Shown here: positions 8,820-17,331 of the stretch, piece by piece
Layout of the letters: every line of letters starts with the position of its first letter
Numbering within the stretch: the stretch's first letter is position 1
Source of the DNA: Capilliphycus salinus
GTDB taxonomy: Bacteria; Cyanobacteriota; Cyanobacteriia; Cyanobacteriales; Microcoleaceae
Reading direction: 5' to 3'
Assembly (NCBI RefSeq): GCF_047276495.1
Contig: NZ_CP178543.1
Location: forward strand, 930,001-994,000
DNA: 64,000 nucleotides
Made by a program: the position numbers and the translations under genes
The notes under the pieces: generated by a model
The model's database searches: none
Seen by the model: only the letters and a program-made list of their open reading frames with translations
What the model was told of the DNA's origin: nothing

Positions 8820-9997
8820 TGAAACTCCAGTCTGTTTTAGTGTTTTTACTTACCCTCGCTTTAATTTTAAACTTGGGAAAAGTAAATTTAACGCTAAAAA
8901 ACCCATCTCAACTTGTTTATAAACCCGTTTATGCAGCCAACAATATTTTACCCGTTGGACGAGTCATTGAAACCAAAGGTGAGGTCTTTATAAAACGGCG
9001 AAATTGGTCGGATTATCATCAAGTCTTTGTGGGGACTGAACTCTATGCTGACGATCAAATTAAATCTATATCTTCGTCTGAATTAACGGCAATTTGTTAT
9101 GCAAACTGGGAAACTTGGAACGCTCCGACCGATAAAATCTCCCAACCAACGGAAGGATGTTTACAAGCAAAAACAGAATGTGTAGAAACTCCCGATGGCT
9201 GTGTTTCTCCCGATGCGACTCGCAGCAATAATCAAATTTTTATTAGCGATAAAATTCCCTATGTTATCAGTCCCCGCCATACTTTATTACTGAATAATCA
9301 ATCCATAGTTTTACGATGGAATCCCGTCACCGGAGTCAGTCGTTATACCGTTGTCCTTAAGAGTCCTTCGGAGTCAATTTGGGAAACAGAAGTTAGTTCA
9401 AATCAAGTGGTTTATGAAGGAAATATTTCTTTAAAGCCAGGAGTGCGTTATGTGGTTATTGTTCACGGAGATAATAATGTTTCCTCTCTCGATGAAGAAT
9501 CCCCTTTTTCACAGCAAGACCCGCTAGGAATCGGATTTTCTATTTTAGAACCCTCAACCGAACAAAACATTACCGCTCAAACCGAGAAACTCGCTCAAAA
9601 ATTAAAGGGAGAAGCCCAAACTTTAGCTTTGGTTGAGTTCTATCAAAAACAGAAGTTAAATTACGAAGCAATTAATCAATTAGAATCTTTGCTCAAACCG
9701 AATCAAAAAAAACCAGCTATCTATTATAAACTGGGCGAAATTTATCAAGAAATACAACTCCCTTTTTTGGCTAAAGATAACTATTTAAAGGCTCTGGAAT
9801 TTATCCCAGAGGAAGACCTTTCTGGAATTGCAGAAGTTCAAACCGCTTTGGGCGAAATTTATCTCACTTTGAACGAAAAAAAAGAAGCGATAAATTGGCT
9901 AATGTTAGCGTACAATCAATATAAGGAGTTAGGAGAACAGCCCCGCCAAACTGAAATCAAGCAGTTAGTTGAAAAAATCAATCAATCACCTCCTTAA
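8819..9997 (+). CDS. Exported TPR protein (FecR/LPXTG-like middle region)
   Basis: 392 residues. The N-terminal hydrophobic segment (residues 6-22, VLVFLLTLALILNLG) is a signal peptide or anchor. Residues 45-75 (VGRVIETKGEVFIKRRNWSD) look like the start of a FecR-type periplasmic sensor domain; the middle has a cysteine-containing loop and a fibronectin-like stretch (IVLRWNPVTGVSRYTVVL). The C-terminal half has TPR-like repeats (AIYYKLGEIYQEI, ALGEIYLTLNEKKEAI). The stop of the kinase gene and this ATG share one base (TAATG), so translation is coupled. Likely a periplasmic adaptor between the kinase and the CHAT protein; function inferred from context only. Confidence 0.75.
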   Translation: MKLQSVLVFLLTLALILNLGKVNLTLKNPSQLVYKPVYAANNILPVGRVIETKGEVFIKRRNWSDYHQVFVGTELYADDQIKSISSSELTAICYANWETWNAPTDKISQPTEGCLQAKTECVETPDGCVSPDATRSNNQIFISDKIPYVISPRHTLLLNNQSIVLRWNPVTGVSRYTVVLKSPSESIWETEVSSNQVVYEGNISLKPGVRYVVIVHGDNNVSSLDEESPFSQQDPLGIGFSILEPSTEQNITAQTEKLAQKLKGEAQTLALVEFYQKQKLNYEAINQLESLLKPNQKKPAIYYKLGEIYQEIQLPFLAKDNYLKALEFIPEEDLSGIAEVQTALGEIYLTLNEKKEAINWLMLAYNQYKELGEQPRQTEIKQLVEKINQSPP

Positions 9998-10000
9998 ATT

Positions 10001-12538
10001 ATGGCGAACAATCCGATTTTAAAAACAATAACTTTGACCCTATTTTTAGGCTTGATTCCGATTTCGAGTTTGGCACAAATCACACCAGCCAACGACGGAA
10101 CCGGAACAAGAGTCACGCCGACACAACCCCAACAAAATACCCCAACTCGCTTTGATATTCAAGGCGGAAGTCGTTCTCAGGACGGAGGAAATTTATTTCA
10201 CAGTTTTGAGCAATTTAATTTAGATTCTGGACAAACCGCCAACTTTATTTCTACCCCAGAAACCCGCAATATATTAACTCGAATTGTCGGGGGTGATGTT
10301 TCTCGAATTGATGGTATGATTAAAGTTACGGGGAGCAATGCGAATTTATTTTTAATGAATCCTTCTGGGATTGTTTTTGGCGCCAACGCCACTTTAAATG
10401 TACCTGCTTCTTTTTTTGCAACCACATCAACCGCTATTGGTTTGGGCGAATTTTCTAACGGTATTCCTCAAACTTGGTTTCAAGCGTTTCAAGCCAATAA
10501 CTATTCACAACTCAATGGTTCTCCGAGCGCTTTTGTATTATCTAATAATCCGTCGGGTGTGATTATTAATAACGGAAATTTAACGGTTCAAGCCGGAAAT
10601 ACCTTAGGATTAGTCGGTAATATTGTCATAAATCTAGGAACAGTTTCAGCGTCTCAAGGAAATGTCGTGATTGAATCGGTTCCCGGTAATAGCTTAGTGC
10701 GGATTTCTCAAACGGGAAATTTATTAAGTTTAGAAGTTCAATCTCAGGCAATTTCCAACCCGTTAGGAACTCCGATAGTCGCACTACCTAAAATGCTAAC
10801 GGGCGGCATTCAAACCCATGCAACAAATGTTATTATCAACGAGGATAATACCATCACCCTAACCAACGCCAACTCTAACAATTCTGTTGAACGTCGAGAT
10901 CGAAATCCGGGTTTTGATGAATCTTTACCTGTAGAAATTGCTCCATTTAACCCCTCTTTTCCAACACAAATTACTACTCCGTCGCCGCCAATATCAACAC
11001 CCGTTCGATCTTTTAATGCTAATAATACAACCGAACAAGCGACATTTGTACCGATCCTTCCGATTGAACCTCCACCCCCAGTTGAAAATCCCAACGCTCC
11101 CGAAATTAGTTATCTTGTCGATGAAATTCCCAATGTTGAACTGTTAATTTTGCCCACTATTTCTTCAGATAGCAATCAATTATTTGAAGTGAATGATACT
11201 TTGTCAATTGGTTCGGACTTGGTGAGTCCCAATATGGCAACTTTAGAAAACAACATTAACTTACTTCTAGATCAGTCTGTTAATCCAATTATTAATCCTC
11301 AATCTTTGCAATCTTTAATTCCCAGTCATCTCAATCCAGATCGCAACTATCAAATCGCCCTACAATCTACTTTTCCCGAAACAAATATTCAAAATATATT
11401 GGGTGAAATTGAAGCAAAAACCACCCAAAAACCAGCCGTAATTTATATAAAAACCCACCCCAATCACTCCATCGAACAGATTGACGGTTTAAGAATAAAA
11501 ACTCAAGACGGACTCAGTTTAATGTTAGTTTTACCCGACGGTCAATCAATTGTAAAAAGTATCCCCGAAGCCGATTTACAAAAACTAAACCGTTTGGCGA
11601 GAGAGTTTTATTGGGAAATAAGCGATCCGAAAACTACAGCATGGCCAGCCGCTCGCAAACTCTATGAATGGTTAATTGCACCTCTCGAAGCGGACTTAAA
11701 AAAAGCCGGAATTGATACCTTATTATTTTGTTTAGATGAAAGATTGCGATCGCTTCCCCTCGCCGCTTTACACGATGGCCAACAGTTTTTAATTGAAAAA
11801 TACAACTATAGCTTAATTCCTAGTTTAAACCTGACCGATGTCAGCTATAAAGGACTCAAAGACGCCGAAGTATTAGCAATGGGAATGTCAGAATTTGAAG
11901 ATCAACCCTCTCTCCCGAGCGTTCCCACAGAAGTCGCCACAATTACTCAAAAACTCTGGCCGGGAGATGCCCTACTTAACCAAGAATTTACCTTAGAAAA
12001 CCTCCAAAAAAAACGCGAAAAAAAATCCTATGAAATTATCCATCTGGCGACCCATGCCAATTTCATCTCCCAAGAAGATTCTTATATTCAATTTTGGGAT
12101 GATAAACTTCCCTTAGATCGACTGCGAGACTTAAAATGGTACAAACAACCCCAAGTGGAATTATTAGTTTTAAGCGCCTGTAAAACCGCATTGGGAAACG
12201 TAGAAGAAGCGGAAACCGAAATGGGGTTTGCGGGGTTAGCCTATCGAGCCGGAGTTAAGTCCGCTTTGGCCAGTTTGTGGCGAGTCAGCGACGTCGGGAC
12301 GTTGGGGCTAATGGTTGAATTTTACGCTCACTTAAAGTCCAGTCCCATCAAAGCAGAAGCCCTCAGACAAGCCCAACTCGCGTTATTGCGGGGAGAAGTG
12401 CGGATGGAGGGAGACGCACTGCGACAAACCCGAGGAAACACCCCTTTACCTTCGATACTGACGGACTCCCAAACCCCTGAGAACTTATCTCACCCCTATT
12501 ATTGGGCGGGTTTCACGATGATCGGAAGTCCCTGGTAG
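10001..12538 (+). CDS. Exported hemagglutinin-type (TpsA-like) protein fused to a C-terminal CHAT protease domain
   Basis: 845 residues. Signal peptide (residues 1-25, cleaved near SLA-Q), then a filamentous-hemagglutinin secretion domain (TRFDIQGG; GGNLFHSFEQFNL; ANLFLMNPSGIVFGANA) to about residue 250, a Pro/Asn-rich linker, and a CHAT domain from about 500. The caspase-like dyad is intact: His685 in HLATHANF and Cys727 in VLSACKTALG. CHAT proteases cleave proteins in separase-like fashion; in bacteria some act in defence or regulated death. The secretion domain normally needs a TpsB outer-membrane partner, which is not adjacent. Last gene of the operon, 3 bp after the TPR gene. Confidence 0.9.
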   Translation: MANNPILKTITLTLFLGLIPISSLAQITPANDGTGTRVTPTQPQQNTPTRFDIQGGSRSQDGGNLFHSFEQFNLDSGQTANFISTPETRNILTRIVGGDVSRIDGMIKVTGSNANLFLMNPSGIVFGANATLNVPASFFATTSTAIGLGEFSNGIPQTWFQAFQANNYSQLNGSPSAFVLSNNPSGVIINNGNLTVQAGNTLGLVGNIVINLGTVSASQGNVVIESVPGNSLVRISQTGNLLSLEVQSQAISNPLGTPIVALPKMLTGGIQTHATNVIINEDNTITLTNANSNNSVERRDRNPGFDESLPVEIAPFNPSFPTQITTPSPPISTPVRSFNANNTTEQATFVPILPIEPPPPVENPNAPEISYLVDEIPNVELLILPTISSDSNQLFEVNDTLSIGSDLVSPNMATLENNINLLLDQSVNPIINPQSLQSLIPSHLNPDRNYQIALQSTFPETNIQNILGEIEAKTTQKPAVIYIKTHPNHSIEQIDGLRIKTQDGLSLMLVLPDGQSIVKSIPEADLQKLNRLAREFYWEISDPKTTAWPAARKLYEWLIAPLEADLKKAGIDTLLFCLDERLRSLPLAALHDGQQFLIEKYNYSLIPSLNLTDVSYKGLKDAEVLAMGMSEFEDQPSLPSVPTEVATITQKLWPGDALLNQEFTLENLQKKREKKSYEIIHLATHANFISQEDSYIQFWDDKLPLDRLRDLKWYKQPQVELLVLSACKTALGNVEEAETEMGFAGLAYRAGVKSALASLWRVSDVGTLGLMVEFYAHLKSSPIKAEALRQAQLALLRGEVRMEGDALRQTRGNTPLPSILTDSQTPENLSHPYYWAGFTMIGSPW

Positions 12539-12546
12539 TTTTATAA

Positions 12547-12651
12547 CTTAAGTGAGAAAAGCTGAAAGTATTATCTAGAGAGAATTCTAGCCGCTACACT
12601 CTCGCGGATATCCAAAAGTTCACTTGACATTTTGTTTTTCTCACTTTAGGA
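12547..12651. repeat. Short element with inverted CTTAAGTGAGAAAA ends
   Basis: CTTAAGTGAGAAAAGC at 12547 and its near-inverse GTTTTTCTCACTTTAG at about 12636-12651 bound about 105 bp directly after the CHAT gene. A third CTTAAGTGA lies at 12661 and a palindromic version precedes the operon at 5427. It may be a MITE-like element or a shared operator. Confidence 0.45.
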
Positions 12652-12652
12652 T
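12624..12652 (+). promoter_or_regulatory. Sigma-70-type promoter TTGACA-17-TAGGAT
   Basis: A perfect -35 (TTGACA, 12624-12629), a 17-bp spacer and a -10 TAGGAT (12647-12652). Transcription would begin near 12659 and run into a strong terminator at 12746-12783, so its direct product would be a short RNA. Readthrough would reach the acidic-protein gene at 12905. Confidence 0.6.
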
Positions 12653-12658
12653 TTATAT

Positions 12659-12783
12659 AACTTAAGTGATAAGCTTGAGGAAATGAGAATCGGGGATTAA
12701 CGAGTCCGAAGTCGTCCAACCCAAATCTCACGAGAGTCCAATCCATCTGACAGGGTATTATCTAATACCTTGTCAGATTTTTC
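12659..12783 (+). ncRNA. Candidate small RNA of about 125 nt
   Basis: Bounded by a good promoter (12624-12652) and a rho-independent terminator (12746-12783). The body can fold: TGAGA near 12685 pairs with TCTCA near 12727, enclosing GGG/CCC and a CGA...TCG hairpin. No open frame longer than a 5-codon ATG...TAA occurs. Not recognised as a known cyanobacterial RNA family. It could instead be a 5' leader/attenuator of the downstream acidic-protein gene. Confidence 0.5.
12746..12783 (+). terminator. Strong rho-independent terminator
   Basis: TCTGACAGGGTATTA, a 3-base loop, then TAATACCTTGTCAGA followed by TTTTT; one of the strongest terminators in the window. It lies 120 bp before the acidic-protein gene with no gene between it and the promoter at 12624. 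Confidence 0.85.
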
Positions 12784-12904
12784 CCAAACACTAATTAATT
12801 TTTCTAGCCTAATCAGTTTTGAGTAAATTACCTTCTTTGAGGGTGCATTTTTGACGTGCTTAATCACCTGAAATTGTCAATTGAGTTGAACAAATATTAG
12901 GAAA

Positions 12905-14311
12905 ATGAACATGAATCAGACTACTAATGCAACATTAGATTCCTCAACAGAAACATCAGAAAATACCAACCTTACAAACCGGGGGGATGGAAGACGTGTT
13001 CAGGGTGAAGAATCCCAGCTTCCTGAAAACTTCAACTTTTGCGGTACCGTCACTCTCGAAGAATTTTCAGAAGAATCCCAGCTTCCTGAAAACTTCAGCT
13101 TTGATGATCTTTTTACGTCTGGGGAATTACCAGAGGATTTCAACCTCGAAAAAATAATCGCTACTATCAGCTATCTTCTGAACTTTTCAGAGGATTCAAA
13201 CTCGTCAGAAAAATTAGGTTCTGAATTCTTACCTATCTCTATTCAAAGTTCCGATTTTCCAGGCAATTTTAACAGTTCCGATCAACACTCTCGCTTTCCC
13301 AAACCCCAAAATTTTAGGAACTTATCCACAGATTTTTTAAATTCAGACACCAACTTCTCTGAATCAATTAATTTCCAAGATTTCATCGAACAATTTTATC
13401 AGTTAGAACTCTCTGAAGTTCCGGAATATATCGAATATTTTCCAACAATTATTGACGAAGATTCTATTGTCGATGATCAAGAAGAACTTCCCGACGATCT
13501 CGAAGATTCTATTGTCGATGATCAAGAAGAACTTCCCGACGATCTCGAAGATTTTCCAACAATTATTGACGAAGATTCTATTGTCGATGATCAAGAAGAA
13601 CTTCCCGACGATCTCGAAGATTTTCCAACAATTATTGACGAAGATTCTATTGTCGATGATCAAGAAGAACTTCCCGACGATCTCGAAGATTCTATTGTCG
13701 ATGATCAAGAAGAACTTCCCGACGATCTCGAAGATTTTCCGACAATTATTGACGATGAAGAATTACCGGAAGGAGAACTTTCTGATAATGCTATTGAATA
13801 CTTCCCCAATTTTGACGGAGAACCGTTAACCTTTCCCGATGATTTTAGCCCCAGCGAAATTGACGGAGAATTCACCATCCTTCCCTATCCACTTCCCGGA
13901 TTTGGTGAAGAAATTCCCACTATTTCTGAAGGTGAAATTGACGGAGAATTCACAATCCTTCCTTTCCCACTTCCCGAAACTGGTGAAGAATTTGATTGGT
14001 TAACGGGAAGTTCAAATGGTGAAGAACTTTCTATTTCTGAAGGCGAGATAGACGGAGAAGTGACAATTCTTCCCTTCCCACTTCCCGGTGATGAAGAATT
14101 TGATCTGTTAATGGGAAGTTCAAATGGGGAAGAATTTCCGACTCTTTCTGAAACCGATAATGACATTATTCAGCTTCCGTTTGAACACAGTTTAACTCCC
14201 ATTAGCGAAGGTGGAGAATTACCTGAAATTATTCCTTGTTTTGTCGGATATGACCCCATGACTTCCTCTTCTACCCCTCTCACAGAAGAAGATTTAACCC
14301 CCGTTATCTAA
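12905..14311 (+). CDS. Very acidic repetitive protein of unknown function
   Basis: 468 residues, strongly acidic (Glu/Asp-rich, few basic residues), with no signal peptide, membrane segment or known domain. There are several repeat types: an ESQLPENF motif twice near the N-terminus, a central array of 15-residue (DSIVDDQEELPDDLE) and 8-residue (EDFPTIID) blocks, and a C-terminal set built on EIDGEFTILPFPLP and ISEGE. ATG codons at 12905 and 12911 are both possible; AGGA spacing favours the second. The nearly identical DNA of the central blocks means recent expansion. It may be disordered, calcium-binding or a surface/adhesin-like filament, but nothing proves a role. Confidence 0.7.
   Translation: MNMNQTTNATLDSSTETSENTNLTNRGDGRRVQGEESQLPENFNFCGTVTLEEFSEESQLPENFSFDDLFTSGELPEDFNLEKIIATISYLLNFSEDSNSSEKLGSEFLPISIQSSDFPGNFNSSDQHSRFPKPQNFRNLSTDFLNSDTNFSESINFQDFIEQFYQLELSEVPEYIEYFPTIIDEDSIVDDQEELPDDLEDSIVDDQEELPDDLEDFPTIIDEDSIVDDQEELPDDLEDFPTIIDEDSIVDDQEELPDDLEDSIVDDQEELPDDLEDFPTIIDDEELPEGELSDNAIEYFPNFDGEPLTFPDDFSPSEIDGEFTILPYPLPGFGEEIPTISEGEIDGEFTILPFPLPETGEEFDWLTGSSNGEELSISEGEIDGEVTILPFPLPGDEEFDLLMGSSNGEEFPTLSETDNDIIQLPFEHSLTPISEGGELPEIIPCFVGYDPMTSSSTPLTEEDLTPVI
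13441..13755 (+). repeat. In-frame 45-bp and 24-bp repeat blocks in the acidic protein
   Basis: Two DNA modules alternate: A (45 bp, 15 codons) and B (24 bp, 8 codons) in the order B A A B A B A A B. Copies of A are essentially identical at DNA level, so the array arose by recent slippage or unequal exchange that kept the frame. Confidence 0.9.
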
Positions 14312-14350
14312 CACAAAATCTCATATGATTTCCGGTTGATTAATTTTTGT

Positions 14351-14422
14351 TCAGGGGGTGGGGCGAGTTTAATTCAATCTCGAAGTGGTCACCCTCGATC
14401 CTGGATGAACCCGCCCCCTACA
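14351..14422. repeat. Palindromic GGGGTGGGGCGAGTT element
   Basis: CAGGGGGTGGGGCGAGTTTAA near 14352 and the inverse ATGAACCCGCCCCCTACAG at 14405-14423 form a copy of the dispersed GGGGCGGGTT family, between the acidic-protein gene and leuS. Confidence 0.6.
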
Positions 14423-14532
14423 GCACTTCGGATTGATTAGTCGGAGATGATATCAGTTTTGATGCACCTATTCTCTTTTTTTGTAGCTTCTCTTTTCTTT
14501 TTAGCTGAACAATCGTTGTACACGCCAAAAAC

Positions 14533-14567
14533 AAAAACCCGGTAACTCAATAGAAACCGGGTTTTTT
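14533..14567 (-). terminator. Bidirectional terminator between the acidic-protein gene and leuS
   Basis: AAAAACCCGGT, a short loop, then ACCGGGTTTTTT. T runs follow on both strands, so it can serve leuS (minus, ending 7 bp away) and the plus-strand gene. Confidence 0.8.
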
Positions 14568-14573
14568 CTCAGG

Positions 14574-17150
14574 TTATTTCGCCTGCGGAACCACAAAATT
14601 AACCAACTTACCGGGAACAACAATCACCTTTTTCAACTCTTGATTTTCCAGATAACGTTGGGCAACATCCGAGGTTTTCGCCAATTCTTCTAACGTGGCT
14701 TTATCGGCTTGGGCGGGAACTTGAATGGTGCCGCGAGTTTTGCCGTTAATTTGAATCACTAAAGTGATTTCATCGACAACCAAAGCATCGGTATCGACAG
14801 CCGGCCAACCTTCAGAATGAATCGAAGTTTTGTAACCCAAACTCCGCCACAACTCCTCAGAAATATGCGGAGAAAACGGCGCCAACAACTTCAATAACGT
14901 TTCAATTCCCTCGCGATAAACGGGAGAATTCGTACAACTCGCGTCAGAAATTGCATTACTCAATTTCATCATTTCCGACACCGCAGTATTAAACTGATAT
15001 TCGCCGTCCAAATCCTCCGTAACTTCCTTAATCGCCGTGTGAATTGCCCGCCTTAAATCCTTTTCCTCCTTACTCAAATCCCCCGCTTTTTTGGAAGACT
15101 TAACCGGCGTGTTTTCCGCAAATTCGCTAACCAACCGCCAAACCCGATTTAAGAAGCGAAATTGCCCCTCAACATCGGCATCATCCCATTCCAAATCCTT
15201 CTCGGGCGGCGCTTTAAATAGGATAAACATCCTCGCCGTATCCGCCCCATATTTCGCCATCACTTCCAACGGATCGACGCCGTTGTATTTCGACTTCGAC
15301 ATCTTCTCGTAGAAGACTTCCAATTTCTCGCCGGTTTCCGGATCTTTCGGATCGTCCGGGTTCACATTTGCCGAAGGAATATACTTACCCGTCACCGGAT
15401 TTTTATAGGTCAACCCCTGAACCATTCCCTGAGTCAACAAACGGCTAAACGGTTCATCGCAATTCAACAATCCGCGATCGCGCATTACCTTCGTAAAAAA
15501 CCGCGAATATAATAAGTGTAAAATCGCGTGTTCGATCCCGCCCACATACTGATCCACCGGCATCCAATCGTTAGCAACTTTCGGATCAAAAACCTGCTGA
15601 TCGTTCTTGGCATCGGGATACCGCATAAAATACCACGATGAATCGATAAACGTGTCCATCGTGTCCGTTTCCCGCTTCGCCGGCGTCCCGCAGGTCGGAC
15701 AGGGAACATTAACCCAATCCTCCAACTTCGCCAACGGCGACGCCCCCCGCCCCGAAAACTCGACATTTTCCGGCAATTCGACGGGCAAATCTTCATCGGG
15801 AACCGGCACCGCCCCGCAGTTGGGACAGTGAATAATCGGTATCGGCGCCCCCCAGTAACGTTGTCGGGAAATCAACCAATCTCGCAAACGGTACTGTATC
15901 CGCCCCTGACCCAAGCCCTCATCTTCGGCGTATTCGATCACCGCCAATTTGCAGCCCTCGGAGGTTTCGCCGTTGCAGGGGCCAGAATTAACCATTACTC
16001 CCGGTTCGGTGTAGGCTTCGGTCAACTCCTCATCGGCGTTATCGGCATCATCGGGTACAATTACCGTGATAATCGGCAAATCGTACTGTTTGGCAAAGGC
16101 AAAATCTCGGGTATCGTGGGCCGGAACTCCCATCACCGCCCCGGTTCCGTATTCATACAACACATAATCGGCGATCCAGATGGGAACTTCCTTATTATTA
16201 AAAGGATTGATCGCTTTTCCGCCGGTGGGAACGCCCCGCTTGGGTTTATTTTCGGCGGTTCGATCCATCTCGCTTTCTTGGGAGACTTCTTCGATAAACG
16301 CCTCAACGGTTTCTTTTTGTTCGGGAGTTGTCACCTGTTCAACTAACGGATGTTCCGGCGCCAACACCACGTAGGAGACACCATAAACTGTATCGGGACG
16401 GGTGGTAAACACGGCGATGTTTTCGTCATCCATCCCCGCAACCGGAAATTCCAAATAAGCCCCCGTAGACTTGCCGATCCAGTTGGCCTGCATCAGTTTC
16501 ACCCGTTCGGGCCAGCCGGGGAGTTTTTCCAAGTCGTTTAACAGTTCCTCGGCATATTCGGTAATCTTGAGGAACCACTGACGCAACAGTTTCCGTTCGA
16601 CTTTTGCCCCGGAACGCCAGGAACGGCCTTCGCTGTCTACCTGTTCGTTTGCCAACACCGTTTGATCGATGGGGTCCCAGTTGACTGCGGCTTCTTTTTG
16701 GTAGGCGAGTCCGGCGTTATAAAATTGCAAAAAGATCCACTGCGTCCAGCGATAATAGTCCGGCGAACAGGTTGCAACTTCTTTTTCCCAGTCGAAGGAA
16801 ATGCCCAAACGTTCCAACTGTTGCTTCATCTGGGCGATATTTTGATAAGTCCACTTCGCCGGATGTACGTTTCGTTCGATCGCCGCATTTTCCGCCGGAA
16901 GTCCGAAAGCATCCCACCCCATCGGGTTGAGGACACGATAGCCTTGCATCCGTTTCAGTCGGGCGATCACGTCGGTAATGGTATAGACGCGAACATGACC
17001 CATGTGTAAGTTTCCTGAAGGGTAGGGAAACATCGCCAGGGCGTAAAATTTCGGTTTTTGGGCGTCGGTTGGGGTTTTGTAGGAACCACTTTCAGCCCAG
17101 GTTTGTTGCCACTTCTGTTCAATGGATGCAGGATTATATCGAGACTCCAC
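14574..17150 (-). CDS. leuS: Leucyl-tRNA synthetase
   Basis: 858-residue class I synthetase charging tRNA-Leu in the cytoplasm. The HIGH-type signature HMGH is at about residue 46 (YPSGNLHMGHVRVY), the KMSKS loop (KMSKSKYNG) at about 613, and the editing CP1 domain lies between (GVPAHDTRDFAFA). The zinc-binding cysteines HCPNCG and CPTCG are present, and the C-terminal anticodon-binding and extension domains are complete. Start is a GTG giving MESRYNPASIEQKWQ, the usual N-terminus. Upstream of it lies a long tandem-repeat region, so its promoter is near 17150-17300. Confidence 0.97.
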   Translation of the reverse strand: MESRYNPASIEQKWQQTWAESGSYKTPTDAQKPKFYALAMFPYPSGNLHMGHVRVYTITDVIARLKRMQGYRVLNPMGWDAFGLPAENAAIERNVHPAKWTYQNIAQMKQQLERLGISFDWEKEVATCSPDYYRWTQWIFLQFYNAGLAYQKEAAVNWDPIDQTVLANEQVDSEGRSWRSGAKVERKLLRQWFLKITEYAEELLNDLEKLPGWPERVKLMQANWIGKSTGAYLEFPVAGMDDENIAVFTTRPDTVYGVSYVVLAPEHPLVEQVTTPEQKETVEAFIEEVSQESEMDRTAENKPKRGVPTGGKAINPFNNKEVPIWIADYVLYEYGTGAVMGVPAHDTRDFAFAKQYDLPIITVIVPDDADNADEELTEAYTEPGVMVNSGPCNGETSEGCKLAVIEYAEDEGLGQGRIQYRLRDWLISRQRYWGAPIPIIHCPNCGAVPVPDEDLPVELPENVEFSGRGASPLAKLEDWVNVPCPTCGTPAKRETDTMDTFIDSSWYFMRYPDAKNDQQVFDPKVANDWMPVDQYVGGIEHAILHLLYSRFFTKVMRDRGLLNCDEPFSRLLTQGMVQGLTYKNPVTGKYIPSANVNPDDPKDPETGEKLEVFYEKMSKSKYNGVDPLEVMAKYGADTARMFILFKAPPEKDLEWDDADVEGQFRFLNRVWRLVSEFAENTPVKSSKKAGDLSKEEKDLRRAIHTAIKEVTEDLDGEYQFNTAVSEMMKLSNAISDASCTNSPVYREGIETLLKLLAPFSPHISEELWRSLGYKTSIHSEGWPAVDTDALVVDEITLVIQINGKTRGTIQVPAQADKATLEELAKTSDVAQRYLENQELKKVIVVPGKLVNFVVPQAK

Positions 17151-17331
17151 AACTCTAACTCCGTGCGGGATGTTTATCGTCTTTCTTTGCTCATTGTTGC
17201 ATATTACCCGACTCTGGGTCGGGATTGCACATTACTCAGATATTCACATTGTAATACAAATACTACATATTTTCATCTACGATGCCAGTATCCCGGTTCT
17301 CGACTACATTCTTCATCCATTCTCTAAGATA

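Noticed and set aside
13403..13829. Long frames on both other strands of the acidic-protein repeats
   Set aside because: They arise from the same repetitive DNA; the plus-strand acidic frame covers the whole gene.
15828..17009. Several 100-170-residue frames antisense to leuS
   Set aside because: leuS is complete with all motifs; these are shadow frames with no ribosome site.
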